Source of the DNA: Methanobrevibacter sp.
GTDB taxonomy: Archaea; Methanobacteriota; Methanobacteria; Methanobacteriales; Methanobacteriaceae
Length of the DNA stretch: 33,794 nucleotides
Direction: 5' to 3'
Assembly (NCBI GenBank): GCA_030539795.1
Contig: JAUNXN010000005.1
Location: 1 to 33,794 of the forward strand
The notes beneath the pieces were generated by a model. The model was not told where the DNA came from. It searched no databases and saw only the letters and a list, made by a program, of their open reading frames with translations. This document shows positions 17,645 through 25,775 of this stretch, in pieces (the stretch's first letter is position 1; each line of letters opens with the position of its first letter). A program made the translations under genes and the position numbers.

Positions 17645-20600
17645 ATGGAACTTGAAAAAATAATTGTGATAAGCCTAATTCTGGCAGTGCTGACAATAGG
17701 AGTTGCCGCAGCTGAGGACAACTCAACTCAAGACATCGAAAGCACACCAATAGCCATTGATGTGATTGATGAAACGGCACAGGCAGATATTGATGAAGAA
17801 CTGAATGCAGACGAGCCCCTTCAGGAATTAACAGAAGGCGAAGACTATGAAATAAACATCCCCGCAGAGATTTCACAGCCGGGATGGTGGGGATTTGATA
17901 TAGCAAGCGTTGAGAATATGCCATTTGATGCTAAAGGAAACATCTCAATGAAAATAGATGATATCGAAAGGTACAACCAGAAAGTTTCACCAGGATCAAA
18001 TGCACTCTCCCTTTGCGATTTGAATCTGAATTATGGAAACCACAGCATATCCATCATATACAGCGGAGACAACAAATATGCGGGATTTGTGAGAAATTCA
18101 TCATTTGAAAGGACATTTTTTGACGTGTCCTGCCCATATGAATTTGAAATCGACGGGTACGACTACAGTCTGGACGTCAGTCTTGCCAAAGACGTTACAG
18201 GCTACATCAAAATCCTGATTGACAAAAAGACAGTCTACAACAAAAAATATGATGCTGCAAAGCCGCCAAGCATACTTTTAAGTAAGTATCGTGGAAATCA
18301 CACATACGAAGTGATGTATTACAACGGAAACCAGAAGGATGTGACAAAAAAGGACTCATTCAATGCGGTGGTATACAGGCCGTACTGGGATGTCTTCTAC
18401 AATGATGAAATAACATACGGCGATTCAGTAACATTTGATATAGACCTTTATGGAGACGGATACGGAACTGCAAGATTTAAAAACAGAACTTATTCATTTG
18501 AATTTGATGAGGAAACATGGAGTGCGAACATCAACATCTCCGATTTTGACATAGGACCCAACACTGTCGAGTTTACTGTACATTTCCCTGACGGAGACAG
18601 CCAAACAAAGGAATTTTCACTTTTTGTAACACCCCAAGTCAACGTTCCAACAGCATTATTAACAAATGAAAGTTATGAACTGACTTTTGAAGCCTCCGAT
18701 GACTTCAACGGCAATCTGACATTAGCAGGCATGATTAATGGCACATATAAGGTCAATGACGGCAAAGCGACCGTTCCTATTTCATGTAAAACACCAGGAA
18801 ACTACAGCCTGTCCGTAAGCTATGGAAACTATACTTGGAACTACAATATGTCAGTTCTTGAGGAATCTCCGGAAGTTTCAATAACATTCATATACTACAA
18901 TGAGATATATCCATGGTACGCCGACTATGACCTGGATCCTGACCTTTATGATTTTAAATATTACATCAATGTTACAGCAATGCCTTACGAACTCACCGGA
19001 AACACCGAAATCTATCTGGACGGCAAACTGGTCACCACACTTTCAGGAGAATTTCAGACATATCACATATGGCCGGATTATTATGATTTCGGAAATCACA
19101 CCATAGAAGTTGTTTATCTTGGCGATGAAACATTCAAAGCAACAACAAAAACATACAACTACACAGTGCACGCCTATGACTGCTATGTTGAAAAGGACAC
19201 CGTCAACGTAAAGCTGCTCGGCGACATTTCAGGTACAATAACCGTAAGCTGCAATGGAAAGACATACACCAAAAATATTAAACGCCATTATTCCTATGGG
19301 GAAACATATGCAATTGCATTGGAAGGCATCGAACGGGATGTGAACTACACCATTGATGTCAGATTCAAGGCAAATCCATCCGAATACTCATTCACCCAGA
19401 GCTTCAACTACTCACGAAGCTGTCCGATTGAGATTCATGAAGGCAACTGCATTTATGGTGAAAACAATGCAATCGCATTCTGCATTCCAAATGACATCAA
19501 AAACAAGGCCACAGTCACAATTGACAACAAAACATACTCATACTCCAAAATCAGCACATATTCAGAGGAATGGGATTGGCTCTTTTGGGATGATGACGCT
19601 AAACTTGCCTATGAAGTGGTATTCTCTGATTTAAGCGTCGGAAGCCATGAAGTTGAAATTTCATATCCTGGAGATTCAAAATATCCTCAAACAACATTCA
19701 CTGAAATCATAAATGTTACCTGCACTATCAAAGGTCCGTCTGAGGAAAATCCGAAAAACATCTCCCTGACATTGCCTGTTGATGCTGAAGGCAACCTGAC
19801 TGTTGAAATCGAATTTGGAAGCGTCTACAAGATATTTAAAAGCGTTGAATTGAATGAAGGGCATGCAAATATCGAACTTCCTGTTGGAGGATATTCATTT
19901 AGGGCATATTATACCGGAAGCGACTATGAGGTTAATGACATAGACCCTTACGTGTGCGTATATCCGGACACCACCTACTCCAGATCAATGACCTACGGAC
20001 AGTCAAAGCCGTTCAAAATCGCAGACAATATTAACGCAACCCTGATATTTTACATCGGCTCATATTATGATGGAAACAAGATGCCTGTAGCAGAATTTGA
20101 CCTCAATGAGATCAGCACAATAAGCATAAACAAGAATCTTATTGATGCTGTACTGAAAAACTCAATGGCAAAACTCCTCATACAACATAACTACAATATA
20201 GAAGGATACTATTATTTAGGATTAACTCCGGTTGTCTATACCGGATTTGGCAGTGTGGTACTGGAACACATTGAAGTGAACTTTAAAGCCAAACTTACTG
20301 GCGCAAAAAACATTGCAATGCATTACGGCGATTCAAGAAGCATCAGCCTAAAGGTCTATGACATCTACGGCAAACTTGTGGGCAAAAACAAGGTTGTCAA
20401 AATCAAAATCGGCAAAAAGACATTCAACGCAAAAACAGACAAGAACAGTATTGCAAAATTCAAAATCCCAAATACAATAACTCCTGGAAAATACACAATG
20501 ACCATGACTTACAAAAACGCCAAGGTCACCAAAAAGCTTACCGTAAAACAGGTATTAACCCTTAAAGCCGTCAAGGTCAAAAAGTCAGCCAAGAAGCTAA

Positions 20601-20824
20601 TCTTAACAGCAACACTTAAAAAAGGTAAAAAAGCAATCAAAAACGCAAAAGTAACCTTCAAGTTCAACGGAAAAACCTACAAGACAAAAACCAACAAATA
20701 CGGAATAGCAAAAGTGACAATCAAAAAATCAGTCCTGAAAAAACTCAAAGTCAGCAAAAACGTCAAATACCAAGCAACATACCTTAAAAACACCGTTAAA
20801 AAGACAGTTAAAATTAGAAAATGA
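17645..20824 (+). CDS. Large secreted adhesin-like protein with Ig-like repeats and lysine-rich C-terminus
   Basis: The 1059-residue protein starts MELEKIIVISLILAVLTIGVAAA, an uncommon signal peptide that is acidic before the lysine. An acidic spacer follows (~24-62). About nine Ig-like modules come next; the first two align by eye with those of 11437-14730 (KGNISMKIDD, YSGDNKYAGF, VTGYIKILIDKKT). Marks such as YGNHSISIIYSGD and LPVDAEGNLTVEI recur. The last ~175 residues are the basic pair of modules (TATLKKGKKAIKNAKVTF, YQATYLKNTVKKTVKIRK). GGAG at 17634-17637 fixes the ATG at 17645, so it is the second gene of the operon. The final module shares a 107-bp near-identical DNA block with 11437-14730. 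Confidence 0.8.
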   Translation: MELEKIIVISLILAVLTIGVAAAEDNSTQDIESTPIAIDVIDETAQADIDEELNADEPLQELTEGEDYEINIPAEISQPGWWGFDIASVENMPFDAKGNISMKIDDIERYNQKVSPGSNALSLCDLNLNYGNHSISIIYSGDNKYAGFVRNSSFERTFFDVSCPYEFEIDGYDYSLDVSLAKDVTGYIKILIDKKTVYNKKYDAAKPPSILLSKYRGNHTYEVMYYNGNQKDVTKKDSFNAVVYRPYWDVFYNDEITYGDSVTFDIDLYGDGYGTARFKNRTYSFEFDEETWSANINISDFDIGPNTVEFTVHFPDGDSQTKEFSLFVTPQVNVPTALLTNESYELTFEASDDFNGNLTLAGMINGTYKVNDGKATVPISCKTPGNYSLSVSYGNYTWNYNMSVLEESPEVSITFIYYNEIYPWYADYDLDPDLYDFKYYINVTAMPYELTGNTEIYLDGKLVTTLSGEFQTYHIWPDYYDFGNHTIEVVYLGDETFKATTKTYNYTVHAYDCYVEKDTVNVKLLGDISGTITVSCNGKTYTKNIKRHYSYGETYAIALEGIERDVNYTIDVRFKANPSEYSFTQSFNYSRSCPIEIHEGNCIYGENNAIAFCIPNDIKNKATVTIDNKTYSYSKISTYSEEWDWLFWDDDAKLAYEVVFSDLSVGSHEVEISYPGDSKYPQTTFTEIINVTCTIKGPSEENPKNISLTLPVDAEGNLTVEIEFGSVYKIFKSVELNEGHANIELPVGGYSFRAYYTGSDYEVNDIDPYVCVYPDTTYSRSMTYGQSKPFKIADNINATLIFYIGSYYDGNKMPVAEFDLNEISTISINKNLIDAVLKNSMAKLLIQHNYNIEGYYYLGLTPVVYTGFGSVVLEHIEVNFKAKLTGAKNIAMHYGDSRSISLKVYDIYGKLVGKNKVVKIKIGKKTFNAKTDKNSIAKFKIPNTITPGKYTMTMTYKNAKVTKKLTVKQVLTLKAVKVKKSAKKLILTATLKKGKKAIKNAKVTFKFNGKTYKTKTNKYGIAKVTIKKSVLKKLKVSKNVKYQATYLKNTVKKTVKIRK
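20627..20733 (+). repeat. Near-identical 107-bp block in lysine-rich module, copy 2
   Basis: Partner of 14533-14639 (106/107 identical). The gene lying between them (14875-17631) has the same protein module but clearly more base differences, so copies 1 and 2 exchanged more recently with each other than with the middle one. Confidence 0.85.
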
Positions 20825-20834
20825 AGGGCTTTAA

Positions 20835-22553
20835 ATGAAAAGGATATTGCTAATTACAATTTTAATAGCTTTAATTTCGCTGACTGCAGTAAGTGCAGAA
20901 GACAATGAGACGATCATCATCGGCGATAATCCCCTAAACGTGAGCGGGACCGCATTCGATGATATTCAAAACACAATCGATGAAGCTGAAGCGGGATCAA
21001 CAGTGAATCTGAATGGAACCTACACTGGATTAAAAGAAATCGAAATTGCAAAAGACATTACCATTGAAGGAAATGGCGCTACACTTGATGCCAACCACAA
21101 ATCAAAGATAATTCACATATCTTCAGGCAATGTCATATTGAAAGATATCAACTTCATCAATGCACAATCAAAAACCAATGGAGGAGCAATTTTTGCCAAC
21201 TCGCAATTGACCCTCATAAACTGCAATTTCACAGACAATAGCGTGAATGCCGATTACAAATGGTATGGCAAGACTACAGAGCCGGTCACACCTGATGATT
21301 TAGGCAAAGGCGGAGCAGTATATTCAAACAGCGATTTGACCATCATAAATTCCAACTTCATCGGCAATTCTGCAACTTACATTGAACAGTTTAGAGAAAT
21401 GGACTGGTATTTCACATCAGATGAAGGAAATGGCGGTGCAATACTCACAAAAGGCAAACTACATCTTGAAAAAAGTACATTCGCCAACAATAGCGCATCA
21501 GCAATCGTTTCATATGGCAATGCAGAGATATTGGACTGCATCTTCAAAGAGCAGTCATCAACCCTAACTGTTGGAGAGGAATCAAAGGCCACAATAACCA
21601 ATTCAAGCTTAAGCAATTGCGGTTCTGAGCCGAGAAATCCCACCTATGACCTGACATATCCGGAAATATACTGTGAAAACCTTGAAATCAATGGCTGCAA
21701 TTTCACGAATAATGTAAACAGACTCATTATAGGCGTGAATGCAACAATTAAGGATTGTCTTTTTGAAAACAACACCCAGAATGTGGATGATAACCATATC
21801 ATTGAATTGGATTATGCCAATATCACAAACACCACATTCAAAAACAATTCGAACATCAATTCGGCAATCCTGAAATTCATATCATATGACCTCAAGGATT
21901 GCAGATTTGAAAACAACAATGATGCGGCAATTCTTTCAAATGACATTTTATATGATGATTCGATAAATCAAACATATTTATATAAACCGAAAATCAGAAA
22001 CAAACTCGTGAAAGCCTATTATAATTCAGGCAAAGTAATTACGGTTGATTTGGTCAACATGAAAACCGGGGCCATATTGGATGATTTGTATGCAGACCAT
22101 AAGATTTACAGAAATGGAAAACGATATTATCAGGAATGGTTTTATGAATCCCTCACATTTCCTGTTTCAACATGGAAAGTTGGAACCTATACTGTCGTGA
22201 TTAAATATTTTCAGTCATATATTAAACCAAAAGAGATATCCTTTAAAATAACCATTAAAAAGGCACCAACCATCGTAAAGGCGCCGAAAGTAACCAACAA
22301 GTACAAGAAATCGAAATACTTCAAGGTTACAGTAAAGCACAAGTCAACCAAAAAGGTCGTGAAAAGCCTCAAGCTCAAGGTCAAGGTATACACAGGCAAG
22401 AAATACAAGACCTACAACATCAAGACCAACAGCAAGGGTCTAGCAAAGCTCAACACTAAAAAGCTTAAGGTCGGAAAGCATAAGGTCGTTATTTATTCCG
22501 GAAATGCGAACTATCAGATTTCGGCTAAAAGCACAATCATCATTAAAAGATAG
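20835..22553 (+). CDS. Secreted beta-helix protein with C-terminal Ig-like domain
   Basis: The 572-residue protein starts with a signal peptide (MKRILLITILIALISLTAVSA). Residues ~35-370 form a right-handed beta helix introduced by FDDIQNTIDEAEAGSTVNLNGTY, the usual entry of NosD/Pmp-like helices, with turns such as NGGAIFANSQLTLINCNFTDN and GGAVYSNSDLTIINSNFIGN. Residues ~380-470 may be one Ig-like fold. The last ~100 residues are a basic Ig-like domain (TNKYKKSKYFKVTVKHKS, IKTNSKGLAKLNTKKL, GKHKVVIYSGNANYQIS) of a different type from the lysine-rich end of the three proteins before it. It is the third gene of the operon, 10 bp after its neighbour, with only a weak AGGG ribosome site. Its stop codon lies within the terminator stem. 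Confidence 0.8.
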   Translation: MKRILLITILIALISLTAVSAEDNETIIIGDNPLNVSGTAFDDIQNTIDEAEAGSTVNLNGTYTGLKEIEIAKDITIEGNGATLDANHKSKIIHISSGNVILKDINFINAQSKTNGGAIFANSQLTLINCNFTDNSVNADYKWYGKTTEPVTPDDLGKGGAVYSNSDLTIINSNFIGNSATYIEQFREMDWYFTSDEGNGGAILTKGKLHLEKSTFANNSASAIVSYGNAEILDCIFKEQSSTLTVGEESKATITNSSLSNCGSEPRNPTYDLTYPEIYCENLEINGCNFTNNVNRLIIGVNATIKDCLFENNTQNVDDNHIIELDYANITNTTFKNNSNINSAILKFISYDLKDCRFENNNDAAILSNDILYDDSINQTYLYKPKIRNKLVKAYYNSGKVITVDLVNMKTGAILDDLYADHKIYRNGKRYYQEWFYESLTFPVSTWKVGTYTVVIKYFQSYIKPKEISFKITIKKAPTIVKAPKVTNKYKKSKYFKVTVKHKSTKKVVKSLKLKVKVYTGKKYKTYNIKTNSKGLAKLNTKKLKVGKHKVVIYSGNANYQISAKSTIIIKR

Positions 22554-22573
22554 ATTTCATAATCTATCTTTTT
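22545..22573 (+). terminator. Strong hairpin terminator overlapping a stop codon
   Basis: Twelve-base arms, AAAAGATAGATT (22545-22556) and AATCTATCTTTT (22561-22572), pair perfectly around TCAT; T5 lies at 22569-22573. The TAG stop (22551-22553) is in the left arm. It ends the adhesin operon. Confidence 0.8.
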
Positions 22574-22580
22574 AAAAACA

Positions 22581-22610
22581 TTAATATAATGTATTGCTAA
22601 ACTATTATTA
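22581..22610 (+). promoter_or_regulatory. TATA box placed for a leaderless transcript
   Basis: TTAATATAAT at 22581-22590 is the only TATA-like block between the terminator and ATG 22610. Its centre is about 25 bp from the ATG, so transcription should start at or next to the A of the ATG. No GGAGG-type ribosome site is present in the 37 bases before it. Confidence 0.5.
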
Positions 22611-24064
22611 TGGAAGCGAATAAAAACACGATAGGACAGGTATTTTTTGCACTAAGTATTTTGATGTTAATCTATATGCTCATAAGCCCCTTGAATCAGG
22701 TGTTGAGCAATATCAGTGAATTCTTCACATTGACACTGATTAATTTTCCAATGAGTGATTTATTGCATATTCTCGGTGGAGAAACAAACCCTCCGTTATA
22801 TTTCCTACTTTTAAAGGCAATGTCTAAACTGACAAGCGATTTTGCCATTTTAAAAGTGTTTTCAGCTATTCCATATGCAATCATTCTAATTTTATCCACC
22901 CTTAAGCTCAGAAGGGATTACGGCTGGCTTACAGCAGGACTATTCGCCTTCGCATTAGCAGTGATGAGCGAATTCTTGATAACCTACTCACTTCTAAGGC
23001 CTTACAGCTGGGCGATGCTGTTTACTTTATTGGCGTTCATATTCTTTAAGGACATTATATCCACTGCTGATAAAAAATCATTTGTCCTGTTTACCGTATT
23101 TTCTATTTTAGCATCATACACCCACTATTATGGACTAATCGCAACAATCGTTCTTTATCTGATTTTGCTGTTCCATATCCTGACTTATGATAAGGATAAA
23201 ATCAAATATTGGGGAATTTCCCTCGTTGCGACAATTGTCCTTTATGCACCATGGATTCCAACATTAATCAAGCTTTTAGGATCCATGAACCCTATGGGCA
23301 AACTAACAAGCGATTCAATTGTCCAGTCTTTGGCACATTTTGCATATAGCGGAGATACACTTTTAAGCGTCATTACCCTAATAGTATTTATAGCAATCCT
23401 TGCCGTTTACTTGAAAGAAAAGGACAATGATACACAATTCGTTTTATACGGCACAATAGCTTACTTTGCAACAATTGCAGTGGTATTTTTAATTTCAATC
23501 ATTTTAAAACCTATCCTACTTACAACAGGTCTTGTTTTGGCTTCAGCAATTTTATGGCTTATCATCTCAATTATGATGGGTAAGATAAAAAGCAGAAGGA
23601 CATTCCTGATTTCTCTTGCTTTGATATGCCTTGTCCTGATAAGCGGCATCGGAACAATGATTGCAACAAGCAATGATGCATACCAATCCGGACTGAAACA
23701 GAATGAGGCTTTGGATGAAATATTGAAAGACAACAATTCAATAACAATAATAACCAATCCAGGTCTTGCAATGTACTATTTAGATTTTGACGGTGCTACA
23801 GACATGTACTGTGTCAGCCAGGATTACATCTATGGAGAAAACATAAACAGACTCCATGAGATCTTCGACTTCAAGACTGTCGACAAGGACAACATCACTA
23901 GCCTGGCTAGAAACAACACCGGCAAAAACATTTACCTCATCAGCTGGGGAAATCCGGACGTTGACTTGAATGTCACCAAGGTTTCAAATGAGCTTGGAAC
24001 AACAATTTCAAAGGTCAACACCACAGGCCTGGCATATGACGAATATGATGAATATTACTATTAA
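22610..24064 (+). CDS. GT-C type membrane glycosyltransferase (GT39/ArnT-PMT-like)
   Basis: The 484-residue protein has about nine to eleven hydrophobic segments through residue ~350 and a soluble C-terminal part (~355-484). The loop after the first membrane segments holds SDLLHILGGETNPPLYFLLL (49-68), which matches the conserved loop of GT39-like enzymes where an acidic residue precedes (H/N)PPLYY. RPYSWAMLF and SYTHYYGL are further family marks. These enzymes use polyprenyl-phosphate-linked sugars on the outer side of the membrane and glycosylate proteins or lipids; the target is unknown. Its position next to secreted proteins rich in N-x-S/T fits a surface role but does not prove one. ATG 22610 is used although it has no ribosome site (see leaderless promoter). 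Confidence 0.75.
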   Translation: MEANKNTIGQVFFALSILMLIYMLISPLNQVLSNISEFFTLTLINFPMSDLLHILGGETNPPLYFLLLKAMSKLTSDFAILKVFSAIPYAIILILSTLKLRRDYGWLTAGLFAFALAVMSEFLITYSLLRPYSWAMLFTLLAFIFFKDIISTADKKSFVLFTVFSILASYTHYYGLIATIVLYLILLFHILTYDKDKIKYWGISLVATIVLYAPWIPTLIKLLGSMNPMGKLTSDSIVQSLAHFAYSGDTLLSVITLIVFIAILAVYLKEKDNDTQFVLYGTIAYFATIAVVFLISIILKPILLTTGLVLASAILWLIISIMMGKIKSRRTFLISLALICLVLISGIGTMIATSNDAYQSGLKQNEALDEILKDNNSITIITNPGLAMYYLDFDGATDMYCVSQDYIYGENINRLHEIFDFKTVDKDNITSLARNNTGKNIYLISWGNPDVDLNVTKVSNELGTTISKVNTTGLAYDEYDEYYY

Positions 24065-24083
24065 TATTCATTTTCTTTTTTTT
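24050..24083 (+). terminator. Hairpin with embedded stop codon and T8
   Basis: GAATATTA (24050-24057) pairs with TAATATTC (24062-24069) around CTAT; T8 is at 24076-24083. The TAA stop (24062-24064) of the membrane glycosyltransferase lies in the right arm. Confidence 0.7.
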
Positions 24084-24129
24084 ATGAAAATTGCCTTCTG
24101 CCCAATCAAATAAGAACACTTTCCTAAAC

Positions 24130-24170
24130 CTTTAATAAAAATATCAACATATATTTATATATCAGGTGAA
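24130..24170 (+). promoter_or_regulatory. Promoter and ribosome site of aspartate kinase
   Basis: GGTGAA at 24165-24170 lies 5 nt before ATG 24176. TTTAATAAAAATA at about 24130-24142 would start transcription near 24162. A better TATA-like run at 24150-24160 is too close to the ATG unless it also drives a leaderless form. Confidence 0.35.
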
Positions 24171-24175
24171 TTTTA

Positions 24176-25360
24176 ATGGAATTATTGGTAGCAAAATTCG
24201 GCGGAACATCAGTCGGAAACGGGAAAAGAATCAGGAAAGCCGCCGAGTCAATCGCAAAAGAATATCTAAAAGGAAATCAGATTGTTGTTGTAGTCTCAGC
24301 AGTCAACAAGACTACAGATGACTTGATAAGCCTTGAAAATGATGCAATTACAAACAATCTCACAGCCAAACATCATGCCGAGATTGTCGGCATGGGCGAG
24401 AGAACCAGCGTCAGATTATTCTCAGCTACCCTAGAATCCCTGGGAGTCAAATCCCAATTCATCGACCCTTACTCTGATTTATGGCCAATCATTACCGATT
24501 CAAACTATATGGAAGCCAAAATTGACGTTGAGGCAACCGACAAAAAAATCAAGGAATTGAAAACCCTTTTAAATCAGGGAATAGTTCCGGTCATCTGCGG
24601 ATTTTTGGGAAAATGCCGAGACCAAATCACCACTTTAGGGCGTGGTGGAAGCGACATCACTGCATTCCTGATTGGAGAATGCCTTAATGCCGATGAAGTC
24701 ATCATTGTAACTGATGTTGACGGAGTCCTGTCAACAGACCCTAGAAAAATCAATGAAGCGGAACTTCTGGAAAGCATCACCGTTGGAGAGATGAAAACCC
24801 TTGCGACACACGGAGCGCAGGTATTGCATCCGAATGCACTTGACTACAAGCATCCTGACATTGATGCAAAAATCATCAATTTCAAATATGGGGACTTGAC
24901 AACCGAAGGAACCCACATTACAGGTCCATATGATTATAAGCCAATGGAACTGCTGAAGGAACCCGTTACTTCAATAACTGTTGTCGGAAAGGATTTGCTT
25001 CATAAAAGCGGAATAATAGCTGATTTGACAAATATGCTATACGATAACGGCATCCATCTTTATAAATTGAATCCCCACCACAATTCAATCACAACTTTCA
25101 TCAATAAAACCGACGGGGACAAGACTTACAAATTATTCCATGAATACGTTATTGAAAACGAGTTTTTAAGTTCAATCTCACAGGGCCAGGATACCGCAAT
25201 GATCAGCATTATCGACCCTGAGCGTGACGAGTTTGCAATCAGCAAAATACTGTCCAAAAATGGTATTGATGCGGAACTGATCAATGTTGCCAAAACCGAG
25301 ATTCTTATTTTTGTTGACTGGGAAGTTGGCGAGAAGGTTTTCAACCTGCTTAGCAAATAA
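24176..25360 (+). CDS. lysC: Aspartate kinase
   Basis: The 394-residue enzyme phosphorylates aspartate with ATP, the first step toward lysine, threonine and methionine. KFGGTSVGNGKRI (7-19) is the amino-acid kinase signature, and GRGGSDITAFLIGECLNAD and VTDVDGVLSTDPR complete the nucleotide and aspartate sites. Residues ~265-394 form two ACT domains (SITVVGKDLLHKSGIIADL, and the second near AMISIIDPERDEFAISKIL), the usual sites of feedback control by lysine or threonine. Length is typical for archaeal single-function enzymes. It stands alone here: a GT-C gene on one side, an insertion element on the other, and no lysine pathway genes nearby. Confidence 0.93.
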   Translation: MELLVAKFGGTSVGNGKRIRKAAESIAKEYLKGNQIVVVVSAVNKTTDDLISLENDAITNNLTAKHHAEIVGMGERTSVRLFSATLESLGVKSQFIDPYSDLWPIITDSNYMEAKIDVEATDKKIKELKTLLNQGIVPVICGFLGKCRDQITTLGRGGSDITAFLIGECLNADEVIIVTDVDGVLSTDPRKINEAELLESITVGEMKTLATHGAQVLHPNALDYKHPDIDAKIINFKYGDLTTEGTHITGPYDYKPMELLKEPVTSITVVGKDLLHKSGIIADLTNMLYDNGIHLYKLNPHHNSITTFINKTDGDKTYKLFHEYVIENEFLSSISQGQDTAMISIIDPERDEFAISKILSKNGIDAELINVAKTEILIFVDWEVGEKVFNLLSK

Positions 25361-25607
25361 TTACTTTTTGATACACACCGTGCTGGTGAAACTAATCCGT
25401 CTTGAAATTAAATTTAAAATTTTAAAAAACAAGTAAAAAATAAATGATAAAAAATGAGATTAGTGTCAATTTAATCAATCATAAAATTAAGAATTTTATA
25501 AGTTCAGATAGTGCTCGTCTGAAACTTCTTTTCCAAAAAATATTTTCACATGAAAATCATATGCGAAACAAAAAAATGTTTACACTCGAAACAATCATGT
25601 GATGTAT
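25361..25607 (+). other. Non-coding stretch with one hairpin
   Basis: No credible gene is seen. An imperfect inverted repeat lies at 25500-25527 (AAGTTCAGA and TCTGAAACTT, one bulge) with a 9-nt loop. A T5 at about 25365 after lysC may terminate it. The rest is AT-rich spacer. Confidence 0.4.
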
Positions 25608-25673
25608 AAAAAATTCGAAGCTACGGCAGTGCAACTTCGAACTCTCATTTTTCACGACTTGTTAATCAGTCAT
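25608..25673 (-). ncRNA. Candidate small RNA with terminator hairpin
   Basis: On the minus strand TTTATATTATAG (25704-25693) is a good TATA box; 26 bp on, a start near 25673 is expected. About 32 nt later an 11-pair stem with two wobbles (25641-25614, arms starting TTCGAAG and ending CTTCGAA, loop ACTGCC) is followed by six T residues (25613-25608). No meaningful peptide is encoded. The unit would be about 66 nt. It lies just beyond the right end of the TnpB element and could instead be a decayed end of an older element. Confidence 0.3.
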
Positions 25674-25775
25674 TTAATAATTATTACTTTTCTATAATAT
25701 AAATTAATGGGTTGTGCAAACTGGCCCTTAAAAAAATCATTGAAAAAAAGAAAGATATAAGTGAAATATTTTGAA

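Noticed and set aside
17645-17730. Possible frameshift at the start of the third adhesin because of the acidic MELEK start
   Set aside because: GGAG at 17634-17637 fits this ATG and the hydrophobic core and AAA cleavage site follow normally.
25361-25607. Possible riboswitch or lysine leader near lysC
   Set aside because: The stretch lies downstream of lysC, with only one weak hairpin; no known riboswitch core is seen.
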